Shown here piece by piece: positions 51,025-59,873 of a DNA stretch of 64,000 bases (position 1 is the first letter of the stretch; each line of letters begins with the position of its first letter). The notes under the pieces are model-generated. The model was not told where the DNA came from. It worked only from the letters and a program-made list of their open reading frames with translations, and ran no database searches. The stretch lies in assembly GCA_944380545.1 (NCBI GenBank), contig CALWHV010000006.1, positions 46,917-110,916 on the forward strand, written 5' to 3'. This DNA comes from an uncultured Eubacterium sp. (lineage in GTDB: Bacteria > Bacillota > Clostridia > Oscillospirales > Acutalibacteraceae). Both the position numbers and the translations under genes were made by a program.

Positions 51025-51062
51025 AAAAAAGACCGGGCTGCGGCGGACGCGGCCCGGTTTTT
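51025..51062 (-). terminator. Terminator of the rhamnose operon
   Basis: Stem ACCGGGC..GCG / CGC..GCCCGGT with a minus-strand CTTTTTTATT tail, just past rhaD. Confidence 0.85.
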
Positions 51063-51069
51063 GATACGG

Positions 51070-51885
51070 TTAAAGATTGAGGAAATCCTTTCTGTACTCC
51101 ACGCCGAAAAGCTCGGCGAGAGCCTGAAGCTCGTTATCCTTTATGGTGTTTACGCGAGGCAGGTGTGCGGTGAGCATATATATCTGCGCCGCCTTTTCCA
51201 CCGTTTCTATCAGGCCGAAGGCTTCATCCATAGTTTTGCCGGCGCCGTAAATGCCGTGCATACCCCACACCACAAGGCGGTACTCCTTCATTTTTTCGGC
51301 CGTTGCAATACCTATCTCATTTGTGCCGCACGGCATCCAGGGAAGCACGCCGATACCGTCCGGAAAAACGACTATACATTCCGTGCACATCTCCCAGAGC
51401 GTGTGGGTGAGCTTTTTTTCATCCAGCTCGTGAACATAATTCATTGCAAGCGTATATGTGGGGTGCGAGTGCATTATTATCCTGTTTTCGGGATCGACCG
51501 AAAGCCTTGACATATGGCTCATAAGATGGGCGGGCAGCTCGGATGTGAACCTGCCGCCGTCCTTATAGCCCCAGAGAAGCTCGGCGGTTTTGCCGTCACG
51601 GCCTATTCTTATTATGCCGAGATTGTTTTCGGGATCGCCCTTTACATTCTTGAAATACTTGCCAGTGCCGGTAACAAGAAACAGCTTTCCGGCAAGGGGC
51701 TTTGCCCCAAAGCCCGTTGGGATGGTGCGAAGCACACTGCCGAGATCGAGATACTCCCCCGCCTGCGCCTCATCAAGCATAACGCTTATGTTGCCGCCGT
51801 TTCTTTCATCCCAGCCGAGGCGGTACATATTTGCCGCGGCATCGCACATCTCCTTAATAAACGGCGCGGTTAAAATGTTTTTCAT
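51070..51885 (-). CDS. rhaD: Rhamnulose-1-phosphate aldolase
   Basis: A zinc-dependent class II aldolase that splits L-rhamnulose 1-phosphate into dihydroxyacetone phosphate and L-lactaldehyde. The 271-residue product has GWDERNGGNISVML at the phosphate-binding end, the zinc-binding MHSHPTYTLAM, the catalytic-region Glu in HLMSHMSRLSVDPE context, and WGMHGIYGAGKTMDEAFGLI with the third zinc His. The last gene of the operon; its start overlaps the rhaA stop (ATGA). Confidence 0.96.
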   Translation of the reverse strand: MKNILTAPFIKEMCDAAANMYRLGWDERNGGNISVMLDEAQAGEYLDLGSVLRTIPTGFGAKPLAGKLFLVTGTGKYFKNVKGDPENNLGIIRIGRDGKTAELLWGYKDGGRFTSELPAHLMSHMSRLSVDPENRIIMHSHPTYTLAMNYVHELDEKKLTHTLWEMCTECIVVFPDGIGVLPWMPCGTNEIGIATAEKMKEYRLVVWGMHGIYGAGKTMDEAFGLIETVEKAAQIYMLTAHLPRVNTIKDNELQALAELFGVEYRKDFLNL

Positions 51886-53117
51886 ACTCTTTTCCTTAAA
51901 ACCTCTTCTTCATATTTTTTCACCTGAGCAAGATAATCCTGCGTGGTGTTTGTGCGGTTCAGAAACTCCTGCCAAACATCGCCGAACGGCATTGTTTTAA
52001 GGCGCTCGTGCATAACCATAAGCGTTGTGAAATCGCCCGCCTCCTGAAGCTGCCTCATCTTATCCGACGGCTCAAGCAGCGCGTACAGCAGCGCCTTTTT
52101 GACGCTGCGAACGCCCGTTACCCAGGCGGAGATACGGTTTATCGACGCATCGAAATAATCCGTGGCGATAAACACCCGTTCAAGAGCGCGCGCCCTTACT
52201 ATCTCCTTGGCGATCTCTCTTGTTTCGTCGTCAAACAGCACGACATGATCGCTGTCCCACCTGACGCCGCGCGTGATGTGCAGCGCGAGCCTTTCGTTGA
52301 AGAGGAGCATTGAGGAGATCTTGTCGCTCACAAGCTCCGTGGGATGGTAATGGCCGTTGTCCATAAGCGGAGTTATGCCCTTTTCGGAAACATAGTTCAT
52401 ACAGAACTCTGCTGAGCCGACCGTATAGCTCTCCATACCTATGCCGAACACCTTTGATTCAAGAGTTACATAGACCCTGCTTTTATCATACGGCACGGAA
52501 AGCATTTCGTCAAGCGATTTTTTAAATCTTGCACGCGGGCCGAGCCGGTCCGCCGGAACATCCTTGCAGCCGTCCGGAATCCAGATATTCATAACGCACG
52601 GCTCGCCGGTTTCGCGCGCAAAATATTCCGCTATTTTAAGGCAGCGCCTGCCGTGCTCCACCCAAAACGAGCGCACCTCCTCGTTTGGCGAGGAGAGCGT
52701 GAGATTATCCCTTACCATAGGGTGGGAGAAAAATGTGGGATTGAAATCAATCCCCATATTCCTCTCTTTTGCAAAGCTCACCCATTTTTCAAAATGCTTT
52801 GGCTCAAGGGCGTTTCTGTCTGCAAAATCGTCGTCGAAAATCGCATAGCTTGCGTGGAGATTGAGCTTCATCCTGCCAGGGATCAGACTCAGCGCCGCGT
52901 CTATATCGTCCATAAGCTCGCGCGGCGTCCTTGCCCTGCCGGGGTAATCGCCCGTGGTCTGTATGCCGCCGGTGAGGGCTCCGTCGTTATCAAAGCCGAT
53001 AACATCGTCGCCCTGCCAGCAGTGGAGCGACACCGGCACATCTTGGAGCGCCCTGAGCGCCGCCTGAGTATCTACGCCGAGCGCGGCGTATTTTTCCGCT
53101 GCTTCATTATATGACAT
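51882..53117 (-). CDS. rhaA: L-rhamnose isomerase
   Basis: Converts L-rhamnose to L-rhamnulose. The 411-residue product matches RhaA over its whole length: LHCWQGDDVIGFD, TGGIQTTGDYPGRARTP, FNPTFFSHPMVRDNLTLSSP, and the metal sites around DNGHYHPTELVSDKISSML and RGVRWDSDHVV. I chose the ATG at 53117, which overlaps the rhaB stop as TGATG; a GTG one codon earlier is also possible. The enzyme is cytoplasmic and Mn2+-dependent in known cases. Confidence 0.97.
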   Translation of the reverse strand: MSYNEAAEKYAALGVDTQAALRALQDVPVSLHCWQGDDVIGFDNDGALTGGIQTTGDYPGRARTPRELMDDIDAALSLIPGRMKLNLHASYAIFDDDFADRNALEPKHFEKWVSFAKERNMGIDFNPTFFSHPMVRDNLTLSSPNEEVRSFWVEHGRRCLKIAEYFARETGEPCVMNIWIPDGCKDVPADRLGPRARFKKSLDEMLSVPYDKSRVYVTLESKVFGIGMESYTVGSAEFCMNYVSEKGITPLMDNGHYHPTELVSDKISSMLLFNERLALHITRGVRWDSDHVVLFDDETREIAKEIVRARALERVFIATDYFDASINRISAWVTGVRSVKKALLYALLEPSDKMRQLQEAGDFTTLMVMHERLKTMPFGDVWQEFLNRTNTTQDYLAQVKKYEEEVLRKRV

Positions 53118-54487
53118 CACTGCACCGCCTTTATATCAAACGATTTTTTTATTATTTCTCTTGCCTCATCAAGCTCAATGCCTTTATCGAGCATAATCTG
53201 CGAAAGCAGGTTTCCCGCCGCCGTTGCCTCCGTAAGCCCAGTAAACACAGGCTTGCCGGTGCAGCCTGCCGCAAGGGAGTTCAAATAGCTGTCCTTGCTG
53301 CCGCCGCCGACGATGATTATTTTTTCCACTCCCCTGCCGGTGATGCGCTCCATCTCTGTTACCGCAAGCCTGTACGATTCGGCGAGCGAATGATAAAGCG
53401 TGTTTAAGACCACGGGCATTTCGGCGTTTTTATCGCGCATAAGGCTGCGCACGGCATCCGCCATATCCTGCGGGGCAAAAAGCTCCGGGGCGTTTACATC
53501 TATTATCTCGTATTTTTCACATTCCTCGGCAAGGCGCATCATATCGTCGTAGCTGCTGTTTTTGAAATTCTGCCTTTTGATGTTTTGAAACAGCCACATA
53601 CCCATATAATTTCTTAAAAAGCGGATGCGCCCGCCCGCGCCGCCCTCGTTGGTGAAGCCGGCAAGGCGCGCCTCATCGGTTAGCACGGGAGCGGGAAGCT
53701 CGGCTCCGATGAGCGACCATGTGCCGGAGGATATATAGAGCCCGCCGCCGCTGACGGGGCTTGCCGCAACGGCGCTTGCCGTATCGTGGCTGGGGGCAAG
53801 AACCACCGAGCAGTCAAACCCGACCTCGCGCCTGATCTCTTCCTTGAAGCCGCCCAGAGCAGCCGGAGGCATAACGGGGCTGCGAAACAGCTTTTTCGGG
53901 ATTCCGAGGGCAGAGAGAAGCTCGCCGTCCCAATCCCTGCTTTTTGCATTCAGCAGACCCGTTGTGGAGGCGTTCGTATATTCGTTTGCGATATTTCCCG
54001 TGAGTCTGAACGAAAGATATTCCGGCATCATCAAAAAATACTCGGCGTTTTGAAGCCTGCCGCTCAGCTTATCAGAATAGAGCTGATAGACAGTGTTGAA
54101 CGGCTGCTTTTGGGTGCCGGTTATTGCATAGTGCTTCTCCGGCGAAACGATGCCCTCAACAGCCGGTATCGCGCTTTGCGTTCTTGAATCGCGGTAGCAA
54201 AACGCGGGCGGGATCTCTTTTTTATCCCTATCCAGCAGCACATAATCAACGCCCCAGGTATCTATGGCGACGCTTTTGGGCAGCCTGCCGAGCCTGCGGC
54301 ATTCCTTTATGCCCTCAAGCACGCTTGAAAACAGCGCTTGGGTATCCCATTCAAGGCCGTTTTGCGTTTGGCGAAAGCCGTTTTCAAAGCGGTAGATCTC
54401 CTGAGTTTTCAGCACGCCGCCCTCAAGCGAGGCAAGGATATGCCTGCCGCTTGACGCGCCGATGTCTATTGCAAGAAAGTATTCCAT
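53117..54487 (-). CDS. rhaB: Rhamnulokinase
   Basis: An FGGY-family kinase that phosphorylates L-rhamnulose at C1. The 456-residue product starts with the phosphate-1 motif FLAIDIGASSGRHILA, has SVAIDTWGVDYVLLD, the adenosine/phosphate-2 region PSHDTASAVAASP and YISSGTWSLIGAEL, and IIVGGGSKDSYLNSLAA near the end. I chose the ATG of MEYFLAI because AAAGGGG lies upstream; the frame is open 23 codons further. It overlaps rhaA. Confidence 0.97.
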   Translation of the reverse strand: MEYFLAIDIGASSGRHILASLEGGVLKTQEIYRFENGFRQTQNGLEWDTQALFSSVLEGIKECRRLGRLPKSVAIDTWGVDYVLLDRDKKEIPPAFCYRDSRTQSAIPAVEGIVSPEKHYAITGTQKQPFNTVYQLYSDKLSGRLQNAEYFLMMPEYLSFRLTGNIANEYTNASTTGLLNAKSRDWDGELLSALGIPKKLFRSPVMPPAALGGFKEEIRREVGFDCSVVLAPSHDTASAVAASPVSGGGLYISSGTWSLIGAELPAPVLTDEARLAGFTNEGGAGGRIRFLRNYMGMWLFQNIKRQNFKNSSYDDMMRLAEECEKYEIIDVNAPELFAPQDMADAVRSLMRDKNAEMPVVLNTLYHSLAESYRLAVTEMERITGRGVEKIIIVGGGSKDSYLNSLAAGCTGKPVFTGLTEATAAGNLLSQIMLDKGIELDEAREIIKKSFDIKAVQ

Positions 54488-54517
54488 AATTTTACGCCCC
54501 TTTATAATCGGCCGCTG

Positions 54518-54570
54518 AAAGCCGCAATTTGTTCCTATGGTGGTATTATACAACAAATCGCGGCGGCTTT
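54518..54570 (-). promoter_or_regulatory. Intercistronic inverted repeat between the GH78 gene and rhaB
   Basis: Outer arms AAAGCCGC / GCGGCTTT and inner arms ATTTGTT / AACAAAT, separated by a 4-base bulge on one side; the loop contains a minus-strand TATAAT (54545-54550). It may be an operator with an internal promoter for rhaBAD, or a stabilising hairpin. Confidence 0.5.
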
Positions 54571-57169
54571 AAAGCCTGTGCTTTCCGGCTTTCAAAAGCC
54601 GGCGCGCGCCGTTCGGCAGAACTACATCCGCCGTGCAGTTAGAGGGTATTTCTATTTCAAAGGAATAATCGGCGTCCTCCTTTTTCCAGCCGGAGCGAAC
54701 GGTGCCGAAAACGCTTTGATATTCGGCTTTTGCGTATGTGAAATAACCGCCGGGCTGAGGCTTTATAAGAAAGTGGTTCTCGCCGCTGACATTTATGCCG
54801 CACATAGAGCGGAAAAGCCATTCGCACACGGCGCCCTTTGAATAGTGGTTGAGCGAGGCTATGCCGCCCTGCGCCTGCGTGCCCTCCCAGCTTTCCCAAA
54901 TTGTGGTGGCGCCCATCCTGCTCATAAAGAGCCAGCCGGGCATCTCCTCGTTTTCAAGCAGCCGGTAGGCGAAGTCCGTATTTATATCGGAGAGCACATC
55001 GAGTATCAGCGGGGTTGAAAGAAAGCCCGTGCCGAGCCGCCAGCCGTAATTATCGAGCGCTTTTACGAGGCGTTTTTTTGCATATTCGCTCTGCTTTTCG
55101 TCAAGCAGCTTCATATAGAGCGGGCGCACGAGCTTTGCCTGCCTGTCCGTATCGAGCGAATAGGACGCTTGCGAGATAAGATCCCTGTATGCCGCGGCGC
55201 AGCCTCTTGAATACTGCTCAAAAAGCGGCTTATTTACGCCGTCGTCCATATGACCGGCGATCTCGCACATAACGCCCAGCACATACGAGGTGTACGCCGT
55301 GGATTCCTCCGGATGCGGCATAACCATATTAGTCCAATCGTTCGGGAAAACATCCGCCGGCTCCGCCCATTCGCCGTAGGACTGGCCGAAATTGACGAGA
55401 TATTTTTTGTTTTTACGGCTGACCGGCGCTCTGTGCCTGAGCGGAGTCCATTTGCCGCAGCGCGAGATCATAAATTTCGCATATTTCACCATACCGCCGT
55501 AATATTGCTTTATCAGGCAGTCGTCGTTATATATCTTCCAGAAGCGGTACGGCAGCAAAACGCCGATATCCGCCCAGCCGACGGAGCCGTTCATCCACGA
55601 CATATAAAAATCAACGCCGCCGTAAGGCGCGATCTGCGGCAGCTTGCCGCTTTTTTCCTGCCGGTCGAAAACATCCCTTATATATTTTTCGGCAAAGGTG
55701 CAATAATCAAAAAGATACGCGGCGGTGCCGAAGAATATCTGCGCGTCTCCCGTCCAGCCGTGGCGCTCCCTTGTGGGGCAGTCTGTGGGAAGATCGGTGC
55801 TGTTGCTTTTGGTTGACCATTTCGTGGCTTCAACGAATTTATCAAGCAGCTTGTTCGAGCTTTCAAAAAAGCCCGTTTCGCGCATATCGGAATAGACCGC
55901 AATCGCCTTGAAATCCTGCGCCGAAACGGCGACATCCGTATCTACTTCCATATACCTGAAGCCGAAAACGGCAAAGGCGGTCTTGTATTCGTTGACGCCG
56001 CTTTTGCAGATGTATTCGATTTTTTGCAGGGGCGTCGTAATTTTTTTATTTGAGCACTGAATGTTTTTCAGCGTCAGCTCGCCGCTTTCATCCAGCATCT
56101 CGCCGAAGCGCAGGGTGAGCTTCTGCCCCTCTTCGGCATTTACGGAAAACGAGATATAGCCCGCCATATTCTGCCCGAAATCAATGATTTTTTTGCCGGA
56201 CGGCGCTGTGCTCATCGTGCCGGTAAAGCTCTCCTTTTCGGCTATGGCAACATTGTTTGAGGCGGTGAGCGGCGCATCGTGCGAGGCGAGCCTTGCCCTG
56301 CCGGAATATGACGGAGACATACGCGCGTCGTATATCTCGCCGTCCTTATTATCGGCAAAGCGCACGGGGCCGTCGTTTGACCAGAGCCAGCTTCCGTCCG
56401 TTATGACGGTATCGCTCCCGCCGTTTTTATATTTGATTTCAAGCTGAGCTATCAGCTTTGTTTCGCAGCCGTACTGCTCCTTTAAGCCCCACGCGCCGGT
56501 TGAGCCGCGGTACCAGCCGTCCGCAAGGTCTATGCAAAGCGTGTTGCTTTGCTTGATGAGCGGCGTTACATCACAGGTTTGGTACTGCACGCGCTTATTA
56601 TAATCCGTGATGCCGGGCGCGAGCGGCATCGAGACCCTTTCGCCGTTCAGATACGCGGCGTAGATGCCACAGGCGGAGGTATAAAGCCTTGCGGATTCAA
56701 CCTCGCCTGAGGCGAAAAAGGCCTTTTTGAAGCAGTCTGCCGGATATCTTTCCTTTTCCGGTTTGCCGCTTTCCAAAAGGAATTTGACGCCGGAGAGGAA
56801 GAATGACTTTTCCGTTTTTTTATTCTTTTCGTATGACTTTTTATCAACATCGTAATCGCCGGTTATCCATTTTGCCCTCCAGCTTTTGATGCCGTATTCA
56901 AAATAATTTTCCTCGCTCCACTCGCCCTCTTCTCCGTTTTCATCCCAGAGCTTTATTCTGAAGCGCACCCTTTTGCCGTTTTCAAATTTTACGGGCAGGC
57001 GGCAGCGCATCGAGGAGGAGCGAACGACGCCGCTGTCCCACTCGCCGGCGACGATTTGATACGCCGTTTGGGCGACGCCGCCCTCGCAGTTCCACATAAC
57101 GCGCGGCTCGTCTATATCGATTCCGAGGGGATTTTTCAGGTATTCCGTTTTAATATTTATCGCTTTCAT
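54569..57169 (-). CDS. GH78 alpha-L-rhamnosidase
   Basis: An 866-residue rhamnosidase with the multi-domain layout of GH78: N-terminal fibronectin-like and beta-sandwich domains (KNPLGIDIDEPRVMWNCE; SARLYTSACGIYAAYLNGER), then the alpha/alpha-barrel with DLPTDCPTRERHGWTGDAQI, which holds the general acid region, and TTIWESWEGTQAQGGIASLNHYSKGAV with the second catalytic Glu. There is no signal peptide, so it works on imported rhamnosides. I chose MKAINIK because GGAG lies upstream. It starts 4 bases after the transporter stop. Rhamnose released here feeds RhaA. Confidence 0.95.
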   Translation of the reverse strand: MKAINIKTEYLKNPLGIDIDEPRVMWNCEGGVAQTAYQIVAGEWDSGVVRSSSMRCRLPVKFENGKRVRFRIKLWDENGEEGEWSEENYFEYGIKSWRAKWITGDYDVDKKSYEKNKKTEKSFFLSGVKFLLESGKPEKERYPADCFKKAFFASGEVESARLYTSACGIYAAYLNGERVSMPLAPGITDYNKRVQYQTCDVTPLIKQSNTLCIDLADGWYRGSTGAWGLKEQYGCETKLIAQLEIKYKNGGSDTVITDGSWLWSNDGPVRFADNKDGEIYDARMSPSYSGRARLASHDAPLTASNNVAIAEKESFTGTMSTAPSGKKIIDFGQNMAGYISFSVNAEEGQKLTLRFGEMLDESGELTLKNIQCSNKKITTPLQKIEYICKSGVNEYKTAFAVFGFRYMEVDTDVAVSAQDFKAIAVYSDMRETGFFESSNKLLDKFVEATKWSTKSNSTDLPTDCPTRERHGWTGDAQIFFGTAAYLFDYCTFAEKYIRDVFDRQEKSGKLPQIAPYGGVDFYMSWMNGSVGWADIGVLLPYRFWKIYNDDCLIKQYYGGMVKYAKFMISRCGKWTPLRHRAPVSRKNKKYLVNFGQSYGEWAEPADVFPNDWTNMVMPHPEESTAYTSYVLGVMCEIAGHMDDGVNKPLFEQYSRGCAAAYRDLISQASYSLDTDRQAKLVRPLYMKLLDEKQSEYAKKRLVKALDNYGWRLGTGFLSTPLILDVLSDINTDFAYRLLENEEMPGWLFMSRMGATTIWESWEGTQAQGGIASLNHYSKGAVCEWLFRSMCGINVSGENHFLIKPQPGGYFTYAKAEYQSVFGTVRSGWKKEDADYSFEIEIPSNCTADVVLPNGARRLLKAGKHRL

Positions 57170-57173
57170 CTGA

Positions 57174-58640
57174 TCACTCCGTTTTTTCGGCTTCCTGCGC
57201 CTGCTTTCTTGCCTTGATCTCCTCCTGCTCCTTTTTGATGTATTTTTCAACGGGGATGAACGCAAGGATGATAACAAGGATGATCGCCGTTATGGATTCC
57301 AGCCCGACGAATGAAAATGTGATGGCGTTTTTAACGGCTTCGCTCTGAACGGCGACAAGCTCGCCCGCGGCGTTGTAATACGGCGCGACATAGCCTGTTT
57401 TGGCAAGCAGCATATTGAAAAGCCCCGTTACCACGCCGACGCTTGCAACGGCGATGGTGTTATAGATAGACATAGCGACGCCGTCGCAGCGAAAACGGTT
57501 TTTCCACTCCATATGATCGAGCACATCGGCAAAGAGCGCCATAAACACATAGGAACACGGTAGACCGCCGATATTTTTGATGAACTGACCGATGATTACG
57601 ACGACCATATTTGTGGGGAACATCCAGCAGACGGCGCTGCCGACGGCATAAAGCACGAAGCCCGCCATAGTAAGGTTGCGCTTGCCGAATTTTTTTGCGA
57701 GCGGCCACACGGCGAAGATGCCGATACCCATCGGTATACCGCCGACAACGGAGATAAGGGTCTGCGTGATACCGTCGTTATAGGTGCCAAGCACATAGTT
57801 ACAGAAATAGACAAGGCCCAGATTTTTGAACTGTGTGCCGACCGTATAGATCAGGAAATAAAGCAGGATCAGCACCATATACCTGTCTGAAAAAATTGCC
57901 TTGAGCGTTTTGGCGTAAGGCACCTTTTCCTCGGCGGGCTTATCGGCGTCCTCAAGCGTAACGCGCTCCTTGGTGAAATAATATTCAAGCAGGGTGAGCG
58001 GCAGCGCAAGAATAGAGAGGATGCTCATCACGGTTATCCATTTCGCCTTATCCACGCCGAGCATAGGCATAACCGCCATAGGGAATATCAGCGCAACGAT
58101 TATGCCGCTCATCATAATGGTGGTTATCTGGTTGAATACCGAAAGGCCGCCGCGCTGCTCCGTGTTTCTGGTGGAGAGCGGCACCATAAGATTATGGCTC
58201 ATATTAAAGATCGTGTAAGCAAACGAATAAAACAGGTTGTAGGACACCATTACCCATATCGCCTGAACCGTTTGGCTTCCCGACGGCACGGTGAAGAGAA
58301 GCACGCCCGTTACGGCAAGCAGCGGCGCGGAAATGAATATCCACGGGCGCGCCTTGCCCTCCCCTGTTTTTGTGCGGTCTATTATATAGCCCATAACGAT
58401 ATTGGTGACGGCGTCTATTATTTTGGAGATTATCGGGAACACGGTTAAAAACGCGCCGCCCCAGACCGCGGTTAGATCAAGCACATCCGTGTAATAAACA
58501 TTAAGATATGTGGCGAGCACGGCGTTGAGCAGCAGCGCACCGGCGGGACCGAGAAGATAGCCGAGCCACCTTTCGCTTTTTGTTACCTCGTCGCCGCGCA
58601 CCCTTGTGCGAAGCAGCGGCGAGCTGAACAGCTTATTCAT
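57174..58640 (-). CDS. GPH-family glycoside/rhamnoside:cation symporter
   Basis: A 488-residue transporter with 12 predicted membrane helices and the GPH (MFS_2) signatures [40 protein letters not shown] and [16 protein letters not shown] permeases import mono- and oligosaccharides or glycosides with a cation. As first gene of the rhamnose operon, just before an intracellular rhamnosidase, it probably imports rhamnosides or short rhamno-oligosaccharides rather than free rhamnose only. Confidence 0.92.
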   Translation of the reverse strand: MNKLFSSPLLRTRVRGDEVTKSERWLGYLLGPAGALLLNAVLATYLNVYYTDVLDLTAVWGGAFLTVFPIISKIIDAVTNIVMGYIIDRTKTGEGKARPWIFISAPLLAVTGVLLFTVPSGSQTVQAIWVMVSYNLFYSFAYTIFNMSHNLMVPLSTRNTEQRGGLSVFNQITTIMMSGIIVALIFPMAVMPMLGVDKAKWITVMSILSILALPLTLLEYYFTKERVTLEDADKPAEEKVPYAKTLKAIFSDRYMVLILLYFLIYTVGTQFKNLGLVYFCNYVLGTYNDGITQTLISVVGGIPMGIGIFAVWPLAKKFGKRNLTMAGFVLYAVGSAVCWMFPTNMVVVIIGQFIKNIGGLPCSYVFMALFADVLDHMEWKNRFRCDGVAMSIYNTIAVASVGVVTGLFNMLLAKTGYVAPYYNAAGELVAVQSEAVKNAITFSFVGLESITAIILVIILAFIPVEKYIKKEQEEIKARKQAQEAEKTE

Positions 58641-58693
58641 AAACTAACCCCTTTCATCCGCTTGACAACGGGCGGAATTTATACTACACTATC

Positions 58694-58722
58694 ATTATAG
58701 CAACACAGTGTTGTTTTAACAA
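58694..58722 (-). promoter_or_regulatory. Sigma-A promoter of the rhamnose operon with an operator in its spacer
   Basis: Minus strand: -35 TTGTTA, exactly 17 bases, -10 TATAAT. The spacer contains the palindrome CAACAC-T-GTGTTG, so a repressor bound there would exclude RNA polymerase. Confidence 0.8.
58701..58713. promoter_or_regulatory. Palindromic operator, probably for the TetR regulator
   Basis: 13-bp perfect palindrome with one central base (CAACAC A GTGTTG). An overlapping second inverted repeat TTGTT-TT-AACAA lies at 58711-58722. Confidence 0.65.
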
Positions 58723-58787
58723 TAGTCAGTTTAGATTATAATGGCTGTTAAACCGACAGATTTTGAAAAAATGACGGAGTAATGAAT

Positions 58788-59375
58788 ATGAACACAAAAA
58801 ACAACCAGCGCACGCGCCTTTCAAAGCTGATGATGAAAAACGCGCTTATGGACCTTTTAAAGGAAAAGGGCGATATCCACAAAATATCCGTGCGCGAGCT
58901 TTGCGAAAGGGCGCAGCTGAACCGCTCCACATTTTACGCGCATTACAGCGAGCCGCAGGACCTGCTTTTTGAGCTTGAGGAGAAGATACTTGCCTCCACG
59001 GATGAGCATCTGAAAAAAATCGGTGCGGAAAACGACACGGGCGCGCACAAGTTCATCCTTTCCTTTCTGAAATATATGAGGGAAAACGACAAGGTGTTTC
59101 GCACGCTTTTGGTGGACGCCGCCGACCCGGTTTTCAAATCGAGATTTATGCAGCAAACGATAATCAGATTTATAGAAAATCTGCAGATAACATTTGTATC
59201 GAGCGTTGAGCAGTATGTGTTTTCATACATACTGAGCGGCAGCACGGGGATAATCATTCAGTGGCTGCGCTCAGGCTACTCCACGGATGAAAGCACGATA
59301 TGCAGCCTGCTGTTTGCGATAAACAAGAGCGCCCTTGAAAACCTCGGCGAATACACGATACAGCGCGATGAATAA
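58788..59375 (+). CDS. TetR-family transcriptional regulator
   Basis: A 195-residue regulator. The N-terminal HTH contains ALMDLLKEKGDIHKISVREL and CERAQLNRSTFYAHYSEPQD, typical of the TetR_N fold in the DhaS-like group; the C-terminal ~130 residues are the helical ligand-binding domain. It is divergent from the rhamnose operon, with a palindrome between the two, so it is very probably its repressor. The ligand could be rhamnose, rhamnulose or a phosphate ester. I chose the second of two close ATGs because GGAG is 8 bases before it. Confidence 0.88.
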   Translation: MNTKNNQRTRLSKLMMKNALMDLLKEKGDIHKISVRELCERAQLNRSTFYAHYSEPQDLLFELEEKILASTDEHLKKIGAENDTGAHKFILSFLKYMRENDKVFRTLLVDAADPVFKSRFMQQTIIRFIENLQITFVSSVEQYVFSYILSGSTGIIIQWLRSGYSTDESTICSLLFAINKSALENLGEYTIQRDE

Positions 59376-59388
59376 TATTGAGCAAAAG

Positions 59389-59420
59389 AAAGCGCCGCCC
59401 GATTAGATCGGACGGCGCTT
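59389..59420. terminator. Terminator between the tetR gene and the small membrane protein gene
   Basis: Stem AAGCGCCG.CCGAT / ATCGG.CGGCGCTT with one mismatch, loop TAG; the minus-strand side ends TTTCTTTT. Confidence 0.8.
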
Positions 59421-59450
59421 AATCTTATATCTTACTATCTGCTTCGGGCT

Positions 59451-59786
59451 TTAGAACCCGCCGGAAACCGCCACGCCCATAGCAGCCATAGCTACGGCTG
59501 CGATAATGGACAGAACAGCGGTGATTATCCAGATAACAATGTTTGCAATGATATAGTTCTTTTTGTTTTTGTTGGTATTGGGGCTGCAGAGCCAAACTAT
59601 CCAGCAGATCACATTTACAACAGGGATCGCGGAGAGGATGAACAAGCCGATGTACTGACCGACGGACATAACCTGCGACGCGGGATCCTGCTGCGGCGCA
59701 TTATATACCGGCTGCTGGTACTGCGGCTGCTGATACTGCTGCTGCGGCTGTTGCTGCTGATACGGATTTTGATTGTAGTTATCCAT
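59451..59786 (-). CDS. Small membrane protein with Gln/Tyr-rich N-terminus
   Basis: A 111-residue protein: residues 1-40 are rich in Gln, Pro and Tyr with a repeated QQPQ/QYQQP pattern, followed by two transmembrane helices (IGLFILSAIPVVNVICWIVW and IIANIVIWIITAVLSIIAAV). It resembles small DUF4190- or TM2-neighbourhood proteins of Clostridia, but I do not assign a family. It has its own consensus promoter and terminator. Confidence 0.72.
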   Translation of the reverse strand: MDNYNQNPYQQQQPQQQYQQPQYQQPVYNAPQQDPASQVMSVGQYIGLFILSAIPVVNVICWIVWLCSPNTNKNKKNYIIANIVIWIITAVLSIIAAVAMAAMGVAVSGGF

Positions 59787-59821
59787 AATCATACCTCTTT
59801 TCAATATAATATTGTATTTTT

Positions 59822-59850
59822 ATTATAAATTAAGTTTAAATATTTGTCAA
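59822..59850 (-). promoter_or_regulatory. Consensus sigma-A promoter of the small membrane protein gene
   Basis: Minus strand: perfect -35 TTGACA, 17-base spacer, perfect -10 TATAAT; the strongest promoter match in the window. Confidence 0.85.
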
Positions 59851-59873
59851 GATTTTCACAATTATGTATATTT

